Positions 16,802 to 25,896 of a DNA stretch of 64,000 nt are shown here, one piece after another. The stretch covers positions 1 through 64,000 of the forward strand of contig NZ_MDAG01000011.1 in the NCBI RefSeq assembly GCF_002876705.1, written 5' to 3'. Position numbers and translations under genes: made by a program. The notes below the pieces were generated by a model. That model searched no databases. It saw nothing but the letters and a program-made list of their open reading frames with translations, and was not told where the DNA came from. Source of the stretch: Enterovibrio norvegicus_B. Lineage in GTDB: Bacteria; Pseudomonadota; Gammaproteobacteria; Enterobacterales; Vibrionaceae. Each line of letters opens with the position of its first letter. Positions within the stretch are counted from its first letter, which is position 1.

Positions 16802-19219
16802 CTAGACGTCTAGGTTTGCTACTTTCAGCGCGTTGTCTTCAATGAACGCACGACGTGGTTCAACATGGTCGCCCATCAGGGTTGTGAACAACTCATCGGC
16901 TGCGACTGCATCATTGATGGTCACACGCAGCATTCGACGAGAATCAGGATCCATTGTAGTTTCCCAAAGCTGATCAGGGTTCATTTCGCCAAGACCTTTA
17001 TAGCGCTGGCGAGAAAGACCACGGTTCGATTCTTTAATCAACCAAGCCAGTGCATCAGCAAAGCTCTTAACCGGTTGCTTACGCTCACCACGTTGGATGT
17101 ATGCTGTATCATCTAGCAAACCATCAAGTGCTTCAGACAGGTCAGCGATGCGGCCATACTCTTTCGAGTTCAACAGATCGTAGCTGATGAGGTATTCATG
17201 GTCGACACCGTGAGTACGTACGATAAGTTCAGGCTGATACGCATTATGCTCTTCATCAAACTTGATGATTGAGCTGTACTGACTTTCGCCAGAAGAGTTC
17301 TTATTCAGAACCGCAACGATGTTCTCAATCCAAGCTTGAACGTTCGCTTCGCTTTGAAGCTGATCAACAGACAAACGTGGTTGGTAAACAAGCTCGTTTA
17401 GCAACGCTGAAGGATAACGACGCTCCATGCGGCTAATCAACTTCATGACGCCATTATACTTTTGAATCAACTCTTCAAGTGCTAGGCCGCTAAGTGCAGG
17501 TGCATCTTGGTTAACAAACAAAGAGGCATTTTCTAGCGCAAGCGATACTTGGTACTGCTCCATCGCTTCATCGTCTTTGATGTATTGCTCTTGCTTGCCT
17601 TTCTTCACTTTATACAATGGTGGTTGAGCGATGTAGATGTAACCACGCTCAATCAGCTCAGGCATTTGACGGTAGAAGAAGGTCAATAGTAGCGTACGGA
17701 TGTGCGAACCATCGACGTCAGCATCGGTCATGATGATGATGCTGTGGTAACGCAGTTTATCCGGGTTGTATTCATCGCGACCGATACCACAACCCATCGC
17801 AGTGATCAGCGTGGTCACTTCTTGAGAAGACAGCATTTTGTCGAAACGCGCTTTTTCTACGTTAAGGATTTTACCTTTAAGAGGAAGAATCGCTTGGTTC
17901 TTACGGTTACGACCCTGCTTGGCTGAACCGCCAGCAGAGTCCCCTTCCACTATGTACAGTTCAGACAGTGCAGGGTCTTTCTCTTGGCAGTCAGCCAACT
18001 TACCTGGCAGACCACCTAAATCTAACGCGCCTTTACGACGTGTCATTTCACGCGCTTTACGCGCTGCTTCACGCGCACGTGCTGCATCAATAATTTTTGA
18101 ACAAACGATTTTAGCGTCTTGAGGGCTCTCAATCAGGAACTCACTCAATTTTTCGTTCATTGCCGATTCAACCGCAGACTTCACTTCTGAAGAAACCAGT
18201 TTATCTTTTGTTTGGCTCGAGAATTTTGGATCCGGTACTTTTACCGATACGACAGCGGTCAGACCTTCACGCGCATCATCACCTGATGTGGCTGCGTTGG
18301 CTTTCTTCGAGTAACCCTCTTTTTCCATGTAGCTATTGAGCGTACGCGTCAAGGCTGCGCGGAAACCTGCAAGGTGTGTACCACCATCGCGTTGAGGGAT
18401 GTTGTTAGTAAAGCAGTAAATGTTTTCCTGGAAACCATCGTTCCACTGCATAGACACTTCAACGGTCACGCCATCTTCACGCTCATGCTCAAAATGGAAC
18501 ACTGATGGGTGAATTGGGTTTTTGTTGCGGTTCAAGTGCTCTACGAAAGCGCGGATACCACCTTCGTAAGTAAAGTGGTCACTCTTGTCTTCTTCGCGTT
18601 CGTCAACAAGACGAATAGACACGCCAGAGTTTAGGAATGATAACTCACGTAGGCGTTTCGCCAAGATGTCATAATGGAAGAGAAGATCAGTGAAGGTCTC
18701 ACCTGATGGCCAGAAACGGATGCGAGTACCGGTTTCGTCAGTGTCGCCAATCGGGCCCAAAGGCGCTTCAGGAACACCGTGCACATAAATCTGCTGATGC
18801 ACTTGACCATGACGCCAAATCGTAAGCTCAAGCTTCTCAGAAAGGGCGTTTACAACCGACACACCTACACCGTGAAGACCACCCGATACTTTGTACGAGT
18901 TATCATCGAACTTACCGCCTGCGTGAAGTACCGTCATGATAACTTCAGCCGCTGATACGCCTTCTTCTTCGTGGATATCAACAGGGATACCACGACCATC
19001 ATCTTTTACTGAAACAGAGCCGTCTTCGTGGATGGTAACCACGATATCATTACAATGACCAGCAAGAGCCTCATCGATTGAGTTATCGACGACCTCAAAG
19101 ACCATGTGGTGCAAACCGGTACCGTCGTCAGTATCACCGATGTACATCCCCGGACGCTTTCGTACTGCATCCAGACCCTTGAGTACCTTGATACTCGATG
19201 AATCGTAATTGTTGGACAT
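16802..19219 (-). CDS. gyrB: DNA gyrase subunit B
   Basis: The ATPase subunit of DNA gyrase, 805 residues. The GHKL ATP-binding domain is shown by EVVDNSIDEALAGHC, DDGRGIPVDIH and GGLHGVGVSVVNALS; the TOPRIM domain by YIVEGDSAGGSAKQGRNRKNQ and the acidic DADVDGSHIRTLLLTFFYR. Length equals E. coli GyrB (804). It is last in the dnaA-dnaN-recF-gyrB set, 19 bp after recF, with its own ATG and ribosome site. Confidence 0.98.
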   Translation of the reverse strand: MSNNYDSSSIKVLKGLDAVRKRPGMYIGDTDDGTGLHHMVFEVVDNSIDEALAGHCNDIVVTIHEDGSVSVKDDGRGIPVDIHEEEGVSAAEVIMTVLHAGGKFDDNSYKVSGGLHGVGVSVVNALSEKLELTIWRHGQVHQQIYVHGVPEAPLGPIGDTDETGTRIRFWPSGETFTDLLFHYDILAKRLRELSFLNSGVSIRLVDEREEDKSDHFTYEGGIRAFVEHLNRNKNPIHPSVFHFEHEREDGVTVEVSMQWNDGFQENIYCFTNNIPQRDGGTHLAGFRAALTRTLNSYMEKEGYSKKANAATSGDDAREGLTAVVSVKVPDPKFSSQTKDKLVSSEVKSAVESAMNEKLSEFLIESPQDAKIVCSKIIDAARAREAARKAREMTRRKGALDLGGLPGKLADCQEKDPALSELYIVEGDSAGGSAKQGRNRKNQAILPLKGKILNVEKARFDKMLSSQEVTTLITAMGCGIGRDEYNPDKLRYHSIIIMTDADVDGSHIRTLLLTFFYRQMPELIERGYIYIAQPPLYKVKKGKQEQYIKDDEAMEQYQVSLALENASLFVNQDAPALSGLALEELIQKYNGVMKLISRMERRYPSALLNELVYQPRLSVDQLQSEANVQAWIENIVAVLNKNSSGESQYSSIIKFDEEHNAYQPELIVRTHGVDHEYLISYDLLNSKEYGRIADLSEALDGLLDDTAYIQRGERKQPVKSFADALAWLIKESNRGLSRQRYKGLGEMNPDQLWETTMDPDSRRMLRVTINDAVAADELFTTLMGDHVEPRRAFIEDNALKVANLDV

Positions 19220-19238
19220 TGAGTTACTCTCGCTTAAT

Positions 19239-20321
19239 TTATTCTGCGGCTATTTTACCGTGTTCCACATGAAACATCTTACTATTTTCGTCGGACATTT
19301 CAGCGACCTGATCGGCACTAATGGCACTTACAAATACTTGCGCACCGGTGGCTTTTAACTGCTCAGCCAAGAGCGCCCGACGCTGGCTATCCAGCTCAGA
19401 CGCAAAATCATCTATCAGATAGATACATTGCTTACCTTTGTCTTCAGTAAGCTGTTGGCCCTGCGCTAAGCGCAGTGCACACACCATCAGTTTGAGTTGA
19501 CCACGAGACAGCACGTCTTCGACCGGCGTATTGTTAATACGCAAGCGCAAATCAGATTTGTGTGGGCCACTGACTGTATAACCTAACTGCTGGTCGCGAA
19601 GAAAATTATCACGCAGCAATTCGGCATAATCTGTGTCTTTCTCCCAGCCACGTGAATAGCTGAGTTTAATGTCGTATTCAGGCAAAAAAGCCTGACACAA
19701 TGCAGAAGCACGCTCAGCGAGTTTGTTAATATATTCCCGCCTCCACTGATCGATCTGATTCGCTAACGGGGCCAATTCAGCATCCCAATAACTGAGCTCT
19801 CGATAGCTTCGTGCTGTTTTCAACAGTGCATTGCGTTGTTTGGTCAATCGCTTCACACGCGACCAAACTGGGTAAAACTGGGGTTCCACGTGGAACACGC
19901 CCCAGTCGATAAAGGCACGACGAAATTTAGGGCCACCTGTCAGCAACTCGAACCCTTCTGGGGTAATCAATTGCATGGGAAGCACTTCCGCCAGTTGCAC
20001 CAATTTCTGACCCTTTTCTTCACCAATTTTTACGTCAGTGGAGCCATCTCTGTTCTTCTGTAAACCGACGGGCAACAGCGTGTCTGAGTCACTTGAAACC
20101 ACGCGACCATGCACCACTAATCTCTCTTGCTGATGCCTAATCACACGGCCCGTCAATTGACTTCGAAACGAACGCCCATGGCCTAAATAGTAAACGGCTT
20201 CCAAAACACTGGTTTTACCGCTGCCATTCGGCCCGACAAGAAAATTGAAGCCTGATGACAGGCTAAGGTCACAGGCTTCAATATTTCGTAAATCGTGTAC
20301 GGATAATCGGGTTAGTGCCAT
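19239..20321 (-). CDS. recF: DNA replication and repair protein RecF
   Basis: A 360-residue SMC-like ATPase that helps load RecA at gapped DNA with RecO and RecR. The Walker A motif GPNGSGKTSVLEAVYYLG lies near residue 30-37 and the signature LSRGQLKLMVCALRLAQG about residue 264, followed by YLIDDFASELD (Walker B). It starts 1 bp after the dnaN stop. The coding sequence also contains two parS-like variants, near its 3' end and in the middle. Confidence 0.97.
   Translation of the reverse strand: MALTRLSVHDLRNIEACDLSLSSGFNFLVGPNGSGKTSVLEAVYYLGHGRSFRSQLTGRVIRHQQERLVVHGRVVSSDSDTLLPVGLQKNRDGSTDVKIGEEKGQKLVQLAEVLPMQLITPEGFELLTGGPKFRRAFIDWGVFHVEPQFYPVWSRVKRLTKQRNALLKTARSYRELSYWDAELAPLANQIDQWRREYINKLAERASALCQAFLPEYDIKLSYSRGWEKDTDYAELLRDNFLRDQQLGYTVSGPHKSDLRLRINNTPVEDVLSRGQLKLMVCALRLAQGQQLTEDKGKQCIYLIDDFASELDSQRRALLAEQLKATGAQVFVSAISADQVAEMSDENSKMFHVEHGKIAAE
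19261..19276. promoter_or_regulatory. parS-like site inside the recF 3' end (one mismatch)
   Basis: TGTTCCACATGAAACA differs from the parS consensus only by A for G in the central CACGTG. It encodes part of the RecF C-terminal HVEHG segment. The central change may weaken ParB binding. Confidence 0.5.
19882..19897. promoter_or_regulatory. parS-like site in the middle of recF
   Basis: GGTTCCACGTGGAACA contains a perfect 14-bp palindrome GTTCCACGTGGAAC. It matches parS except at the first base and at one position of the right arm. Confidence 0.5.
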
Positions 20322-20322
20322 G

Positions 20323-21423
20323 TTATAGACGGATTGGCATTACCACATACATGGCGTCATCACTGTTACTGTCTTCCACCAAGGTACTTGCGGTACCGTC
20401 CGTCATAGAGAAACGTACCTGATCGCACTTGAGCGTATTCAGCACGTCGAGCACATAACTGACGTTAAAGCCAATCTCCAATTCTTCGCCTTGGTAATCG
20501 ACATCAACAAACTCTTCAGCTTCTTCTTGCTCAGGGTTATGAGCAGAAATGCGCAATTGGCCATTGCTGACGTTAAGGCGCACACCGCGGAATTTTTCAT
20601 TTGATAAGATAGCGGCACGAGAGAAAGCCTGGCGCAATTCATCACACCCCGCTTCCATTGTCTTATTGGAAGACTGAGGCATCACGCGACGATAGTCAGG
20701 AAAACGACCATCAACCAGTTTAGAGGTAAAAATAAACTGATTCACTTGCGCACGAATGTTCGCACTACCAATTTGAATCGTCACAGGTGCGTCTGGATGA
20801 TCCAACAAGCGCATCAATTCCGTCACGCCTTTGCGTGGAACGATGACTTGTTGATTCTCTAGGCTGCTTTCTAGTGCTGTTGTGCCCACCGCCATGCGGT
20901 GACCATCGGTCGCTACGCTACGAAGCGTAGTGCCGTCAGTTTCAAGCAACATGCCATTTAGGAAATAACGCACGTCTTGGTTTGCCATTGAAAACGCGGT
21001 GCTTTCAATAAGCTGGCGTAACTTGCCTTGAGACAAGGTAAATTCGACCGTGCTTTGCCAATCTTCAATGTTCGGAAAATCAGCGGCTGGCAACGTAGAT
21101 AGCGTGAATCGACTGCGGCCAGAGCGAATAACCGCACGATCACCTTCCGCCGTAAAATTAATGGGTGCGCTATCAGGAAGACCACGACAGATGTCGAGGA
21201 ACTTACGAGAAGGCACAGTCACCGCACCATCTTCTACTTCACCTTCAAGCGGCAAAGACGCAATCAATTCAACTTCGAGATCGGTGCACGTCATCGTCAG
21301 TTGACCCGCATCTACTTTAAGAAGAATGTTGCCAAGAATCGGCAGAGTTGGTCGACCACCAAGCGCACCAGAAACCTGCTGCAATGGCTTTAAGAATACG
21401 TCGCGAGTAAGTGTAAATTTCAT
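20323..21423 (-). CDS. dnaN: DNA polymerase III beta sliding clamp
   Basis: The 366-residue processivity clamp that encircles DNA and tethers polymerase III. The N-terminus MKFTLTRDVFLKPLQQVSGALGG, the GLPDSAPINF region and the C-terminal YVVMPIRL end, which forms the hydrophobic binding cleft edge, are all canonical; length equals E. coli DnaN (366). Spacing to dnaA upstream and recF downstream is 1 bp each, so the three are translationally coupled. Confidence 0.98.
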   Translation of the reverse strand: MKFTLTRDVFLKPLQQVSGALGGRPTLPILGNILLKVDAGQLTMTCTDLEVELIASLPLEGEVEDGAVTVPSRKFLDICRGLPDSAPINFTAEGDRAVIRSGRSRFTLSTLPAADFPNIEDWQSTVEFTLSQGKLRQLIESTAFSMANQDVRYFLNGMLLETDGTTLRSVATDGHRMAVGTTALESSLENQQVIVPRKGVTELMRLLDHPDAPVTIQIGSANIRAQVNQFIFTSKLVDGRFPDYRRVMPQSSNKTMEAGCDELRQAFSRAAILSNEKFRGVRLNVSNGQLRISAHNPEQEEAEEFVDVDYQGEELEIGFNVSYVLDVLNTLKCDQVRFSMTDGTASTLVEDSNSDDAMYVVMPIRL

Positions 21424-21424
21424 A

Positions 21425-22825
21425 TTATGACGACAGAGTCCGGATCAGGTTTGAATAATCTTCTTTTATATCGTGGCTTTCTTCGCGCAACTGTTCAATC
21501 TTTCGGCACGCATGAAGTACCGTAGTATGATCGCGCCCACCAAATGCATCACCAATTTCCGGCAAGCTATGGTTTGTGAGCTCTTTTGACAACGCCATTG
21601 CCACTTGGCGAGGACGTGCTACGGAGCGGCTACGACGCTTAGATAATAGGTCAGCCATCTTAATTTTATAATATTCAGCAACAGTCTTCTGAATGTTATC
21701 GATGGTAACCAGTTTTTCTTGAAGCGCGAGCAGATCTCGCAGTGCTTCACGCACGAAATCAATGGTGATAGCACGGCCCGTGAAGTTAGCATTCGCTATC
21801 ACGCGGTTAAGCGCGCCTTCAAGCTCTCGAACATTCGAACGGAGGCGTTTCGCAATGAAAAATGCCACTTCATCCGGCAAACGAATGTTGTGGTCTTCCG
21901 CCTTCTTCATCAAAATTGCCACGCGCGTTTCGAGCTCTGGTGGCTCGATCGCAACCGTCAAACCCCAACCAAAGCGAGACTTGAGACGATCTTCAACGCC
22001 GTTGATCTCTTTCGGATAACGGTCAGACGTTAGAATGATCTGCTGGTTACCTTCTAGCAATGCATTAAAGGTATGAAAGAACTCTTCCTGCGAACGTTCT
22101 TTGTTCGCAAAAAATTGAATGTCATCGATAAGCAAGGCATCAACGCTGCGGTAATAGCGTTTAAATTCTTCAATTTGGTTGTTTTGTAGTGCTTTTACCA
22201 TGTCTTGAACGAAACGCTCAGAGTGCATGTACACCACACGAGCGTCGACTTTACGATCGCTGATCGCATTACCCACAGCGTGTAACAAGTGAGTTTTACC
22301 TAGACCTGTCCCGCCGTATAAGAAAAGAGGGTTATAAGCCGCGCCTGGGTTATCGGCGACTTGTCGTGCAGCCGCTAACGCCAATTGGTTTGATTTACCC
22401 TCAACAAAGTTGGTGAACTTGTGCTTAGGGTTAACATTTGATCTGTGATTAACGTCTGACTGAACCGGTGAAGGCGCAGGTTCCCATGTGCGACCGACAC
22501 TCGGTCTCGCAACAGGAGCAGACGGCGCGGGTGCGACGGGTTGACTCGGTGGCGCAACAGGGGCGACACGTTTACTGCCGACTTCAAAACGCAACACAGG
22601 CATATCTACACCGCAAAACTCGTTGAGTAGCTGGTTGATACTGTTGAGATATTTATCTCTCACCCAGTCCAGTACAAAACGGTTTGGTGCAAACAAAGTC
22701 AAGGTGTTGTCATTTAACTCCGCCTGAAGCGGTCGAACCCACATGCTGAATTCTGTTGCAGGTAGATCCTCTTGAAGGCGCTGAAGGCACTGCAACCAAA
22801 GCGAAGATGACACGTCTGACTCCAC
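21425..22825 (-). CDS. dnaA: Chromosomal replication initiator DnaA
   Basis: The AAA+ initiator that binds DnaA boxes in oriC and melts the unwinding element. Domain I (residues 1-85), a proline-rich linker (about 90-130), Walker A GGTGLGKTHLLHAVGN (about 170), Walker B LLIDDIQFF and the C-terminal DnaA-box-binding signature GRDHTTVLHACRKI are all present. Length 466 equals the E. coli protein (467). It heads the dnaA-dnaN-recF-gyrB run and is divergent from rpmH. Confidence 0.98.
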   Translation of the reverse strand: MESDVSSSLWLQCLQRLQEDLPATEFSMWVRPLQAELNDNTLTLFAPNRFVLDWVRDKYLNSINQLLNEFCGVDMPVLRFEVGSKRVAPVAPPSQPVAPAPSAPVARPSVGRTWEPAPSPVQSDVNHRSNVNPKHKFTNFVEGKSNQLALAAARQVADNPGAAYNPLFLYGGTGLGKTHLLHAVGNAISDRKVDARVVYMHSERFVQDMVKALQNNQIEEFKRYYRSVDALLIDDIQFFANKERSQEEFFHTFNALLEGNQQIILTSDRYPKEINGVEDRLKSRFGWGLTVAIEPPELETRVAILMKKAEDHNIRLPDEVAFFIAKRLRSNVRELEGALNRVIANANFTGRAITIDFVREALRDLLALQEKLVTIDNIQKTVAEYYKIKMADLLSKRRSRSVARPRQVAMALSKELTNHSLPEIGDAFGGRDHTTVLHACRKIEQLREESHDIKEDYSNLIRTLSS

Positions 22826-23172
22826 ACTCGATAAATGAAAAGGGAAGCAATTTTATACTTCTACGACAAGGATCGCTAGAGAGAAGATCCCTTTTGCAGT
22901 GAATAAGATCGAAGTTATACACACAGATCGCACAATTTACTTGCCGATCTGCACGGGTTTCACCCCAGTTACTCACAGATTGAGGCACTTTACGGTCGAA
23001 ATAGTGTAGAACTGATCACAGTAGTTTTCAGTTTGGTCCACAAAATATTTCACACGATCAAATTAAACAGATTTGCAGTAAAGATCATATTTCCACTTCT
23101 TATACCAGACTTGTCCAATGAAAAGTTACAGCCTTCACACAAGGAAAAGTGGATAAGATCGGTGAAGGATCC
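22826..23172 (-). promoter_or_regulatory. dnaA upstream control region, rich in GATC sites
   Basis: About 350 bp without a gene. Ten GATC Dam sites occur between 22871 and 23171, against about one expected by chance, and a near-consensus DnaA box (AGTGGATAA, one mismatch) lies at 23149-23157. This is the pattern of a dnaA promoter controlled by SeqA sequestration and DnaA autoregulation. I cannot place the dnaA -10 and -35 with confidence. Confidence 0.6.
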
Positions 23173-23200
23173 TTGCGCTAACTTTTCGAATCCGTATAAT
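23173..23200 (+). promoter_or_regulatory. rpmH promoter, distal
   Basis: TTGCGC (23173-23178), 16-bp spacer and perfect TATAAT (23195-23200), followed by a GC-rich discriminator TACGCGCCC. Confidence 0.6.
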
Positions 23201-23247
23201 TACGCGCCCAAGAGTTCGGATTGTGGCCATTTCTGGTTTATACATTA

Positions 23248-23276
23248 TTGACTATAACTCGGTCAGTGATTACAAT
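23248..23276 (+). promoter_or_regulatory. rpmH promoter, proximal
   Basis: TTGACT (23248-23253), 17-bp spacer and TACAAT (23271-23276). The transcript would start near 23283 and carry small hairpins (CCTCT-6-AGAGG, GGACT-2-AGTCC) before the rpmH ribosome site. Confidence 0.7.
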
Positions 23277-23362
23277 CCGCCCTCTTTGTTGAGAGGCGTC
23301 GGACTTTAGTCCCACGTCGGGTTAACAAACCTAAAAACTGATCAGTAATTAAGGTAGAAACC

Positions 23363-23497
23363 ATGAAACGCACTTTTCAACCTTCCGTTCTAAAGCGTAA
23401 GCGCTCACACGGTTTCCGTGCACGCATGGCAACTAAGAATGGCCGTAAGGTTATTGCCGCTCGCCGTGCGAAAGGCCGTAAGCAACTTTCTAAATAA
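23363..23497 (+). CDS. rpmH: 50S ribosomal protein L34
   Basis: A 44-residue, very basic protein of the large ribosomal subunit (MKRTFQPSVLKRKRSHG... ending KQLSK), the exact length of most bacterial L34 proteins. It starts 10 bp after AAGGT. It heads the conserved rpmH-rnpA-yidD-yidC-mnmE group, divergent from dnaA, and is followed by rnpA 13 bp later. Confidence 0.98.
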   Translation: MKRTFQPSVLKRKRSHGFRARMATKNGRKVIAARRAKGRKQLSK

Positions 23498-23510
23498 TCA
23501 CTAGTGATTT

Positions 23511-23870
23511 GTGAATAAGTTCGCTTTTTGTCGGGAGTTACGTCTGTTAACTCCCGCACATTTCAACTCTGTCTTCCAGCAACCTCATCGCGCTGGCTCA
23601 CCACACTTAACCATTCTTGCGCGCAATAACACGCTTGACCATCCTCGTATGGGACAGGCAGTGCCAAAAAAACAAATCAAACTTGCTGTCGACCGCAACC
23701 GCTTTAAGCGTTTAGTTCGCGAAAGTTTTCGCCTGCATCAACATTCGTTGCCTGCGAAAGATTTTGTTGTAATTGCTAAGAAAAGTGCCAATGAGCTCAG
23801 TAACGAAGAACTGAGTGTGCTGCTCGATAAATTATGGCAACGTTTATCTCGACCGCCGCGAAAAAAATAG
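23511..23870 (+). CDS. rnpA: Ribonuclease P protein component
   Basis: The 119-residue protein cofactor that helps the RNase P RNA remove tRNA 5' leaders. The RNR motif is seen in KLAVDRNRFKRLVRESFRLHQ (about residue 57-77). It starts with GTG right after rpmH, with no clear ribosome site of its own, and its 3' end overlaps yidD by 37 bp. Confidence 0.95.
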   Translation: MNKFAFCRELRLLTPAHFNSVFQQPHRAGSPHLTILARNNTLDHPRMGQAVPKKQIKLAVDRNRFKRLVRESFRLHQHSLPAKDFVVIAKKSANELSNEELSVLLDKLWQRLSRPPRKK

Positions 23871-24094
23871 TCACTGGACTGTTTCGCGGATACCAACTCC
23901 TCATCAGCCCCCTTCTAGGGCCTAGATGTCGTTTCACGCCGACATGCTCCCAATACGCCATAGAAGCGGTCAACCGTCACGGTGTTGTAAAAGGGTGTTG
24001 GTTCGCTAGCAAACGTCTATTAAAATGCCATCCTCTTAATCATGGTGGGTACGATCCTGTGCCCCCGCGTCATCCTCATAATCGAGACAATTAG
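23834..24094 (+). CDS. yidD: Membrane protein insertion efficiency factor YidD
   Basis: An 86-residue member of the YidD family (amphipathic, inner-membrane-associated), thought to assist YidC. The conserved core YQLLISPLLGPRCRFTPTCSQYAIEAVNRHG with its two cysteines and KRLLKCHPLNHGGYDPVP are intact. It overlaps rnpA by 37 bp in another frame and ends 2 bp before yidC, the usual arrangement. Confidence 0.95.
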   Translation: MATFISTAAKKIVTGLFRGYQLLISPLLGPRCRFTPTCSQYAIEAVNRHGVVKGCWFASKRLLKCHPLNHGGYDPVPPRHPHNRDN

Positions 24095-24096
24095 CA

Positions 24097-25716
24097 ATGG
24101 ATTCTCAACGCAATATCCTGTTGATTGCCCTAATGTTCGTTTCATTCATGTTGTACCTCAACTGGAATGAAGCAAACACCCCTCAACCACAGGGACCGGG
24201 CGTAACGCAGCAAGCACAACACAGTGGTGATGTACCCGCCAGTTCAGATGCTTCTCAGCCTCTGACTCAGGATTCAGTCTCTAACAAGCTGATCACTATC
24301 CATACCGATGTATTGACTCTGACTGTTGATACGCTTGGCGGTGATGTCATTCGTGCGGAATTGGAAAAATATGACGCGGCATTCGGCTCTGAGGACAAAT
24401 TTGTTCTGCTGAAAAACCAGCCTGATCATGCATTCGTTGCACAAAGTGGCCTCATTGGCCCTAACGGCATCGATACGTTAAATGGCCGTGCACAATTCTC
24501 AACCACAGCAACTGAATTTACACTTGCTGATGGCCAAGATGAGCTTCGTGTGCCATTAACCGTGTCGAAAGACGGCATCGAATACACCAAAGTGTTCGTG
24601 ATGAAACGTGGTGACTACGCCGTTGGCGTGGACTACACCATCAATAATGAAACTGACAAGCCTGCATCTGTTCAAATGTACGCACAACTTAAGCAAAACC
24701 TGCTTGATGATGGCGGCAGCTTGACCATGCCTACCTACCGTGGTGGCGCATACTCTGCAGATGACACTAAATACAAAAAATACAGCTTTGACGACATGCA
24801 GGATAAGAATCTTAACCTGACTATCGCCAACGACGGCTGGGCTGCCATGATGCAACACTACTTTGTTGCTGCTTGGATCCCACACGCTGAAGGTGAAGCA
24901 AATCTGTATACCCGTACCAGCAATGGTCAAGGTTTCATCGGTGTTCGCTACCCAACAACCACGGTTGCTGCTGGTACTGAAACTACGTTGGATTCAACCT
25001 TGTGGGTAGGTCCTAAGCTACAAGACCAAATGGAAGCGACCGCACCTAACCTTAACCTAACGGTTGATTACGGTTGGTTGTGGTTCATTGCAAGCCCACT
25101 GCACTGGTTGCTAGCAACCATTCATGGCTTCGTTGGTAACTGGGGCTTTGCGATCATCCTATTGACCTTCATCGTTCGTGGTGCGATGTACCCGCTGACC
25201 AAAGCGCAGTACACCTCAATGGCGAAAATGCGCATGCTGCAGCCTAAGTTGGCTGAAATGCGTGAGCGTATTGGCGATGACCGCCAGCGCATGAGCCAAG
25301 AAATGATGGAGCTGTATAAGAAAGAGAAAGTGAACCCATTGGGTGGCTGTCTTCCTCTTATCCTTCAAATGCCAATCTTCATTGCGCTTTACTGGGCATT
25401 GATGGAATCGGTAGAACTGCGTCACGCGCCATTCATGCTTTGGATTCAAGATTTGTCAGCACCGGATCCATACTACGTGCTGCCACTTCTGATGGGTGCT
25501 TCAATGTTCCTTATCCAGAAGATGAGCCCAAGCACCGTGACGGACCCGATGCAGCAGAAGATCATGACCTTCATGCCTGTAATGTTCACCGTGTTCTTCC
25601 TGTGGTTCCCAGCTGGCCTGGTACTTTACTGGTTGGTATCGAACATCGTAACGCTTATCCAGCAAACACTGATTTATCGTGCGCTGGAGAAAAAAGGCCT
25701 TCACAGCCGTAAGTAA
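24097..25716 (+). CDS. yidC: Membrane protein insertase YidC
   Basis: The Oxa1/YidC insertase, 539 residues. An N-terminal membrane anchor (residues about 6-20) precedes a large periplasmic domain up to about residue 330; five C-terminal helices carry the catalytic groove, including the conserved arginine in LTFIVRGAMYPLT and NPLGGCLPLILQMPIFIALYW. The last residues (KKGLHSRK) form the basic ribosome-contacting tail. It follows yidD by 2 bp. Confidence 0.97.
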   Translation: MDSQRNILLIALMFVSFMLYLNWNEANTPQPQGPGVTQQAQHSGDVPASSDASQPLTQDSVSNKLITIHTDVLTLTVDTLGGDVIRAELEKYDAAFGSEDKFVLLKNQPDHAFVAQSGLIGPNGIDTLNGRAQFSTTATEFTLADGQDELRVPLTVSKDGIEYTKVFVMKRGDYAVGVDYTINNETDKPASVQMYAQLKQNLLDDGGSLTMPTYRGGAYSADDTKYKKYSFDDMQDKNLNLTIANDGWAAMMQHYFVAAWIPHAEGEANLYTRTSNGQGFIGVRYPTTTVAAGTETTLDSTLWVGPKLQDQMEATAPNLNLTVDYGWLWFIASPLHWLLATIHGFVGNWGFAIILLTFIVRGAMYPLTKAQYTSMAKMRMLQPKLAEMRERIGDDRQRMSQEMMELYKKEKVNPLGGCLPLILQMPIFIALYWALMESVELRHAPFMLWIQDLSAPDPYYVLPLLMGASMFLIQKMSPSTVTDPMQQKIMTFMPVMFTVFFLWFPAGLVLYWLVSNIVTLIQQTLIYRALEKKGLHSRK

Positions 25717-25735
25717 GTGGTAACGAATAAAGACG

Positions 25736-25760
25736 AGGCGGCCATTGGCCGCCTTTCTTC
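25736..25760 (+). terminator. Terminator-like hairpin after yidC
   Basis: AGGCGGCC-ATT-GGCCGCCT followed by TTCTTC, 20 bp past the yidC stop. The T run is interrupted, so termination may be partial. Confidence 0.65.
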
Positions 25761-25896
25761 GTTTATGCCCAGACGCATTTTCCAATCTCACTCTTTTTCG
25801 CTAGAAGTCTTCAGTCTGCAATGACGCTTAAGTCTGCATATTGATAAAGTTTGAGGTTACACTAGCAGCAATTTTCATCAGTAGGTTTTAACTACC

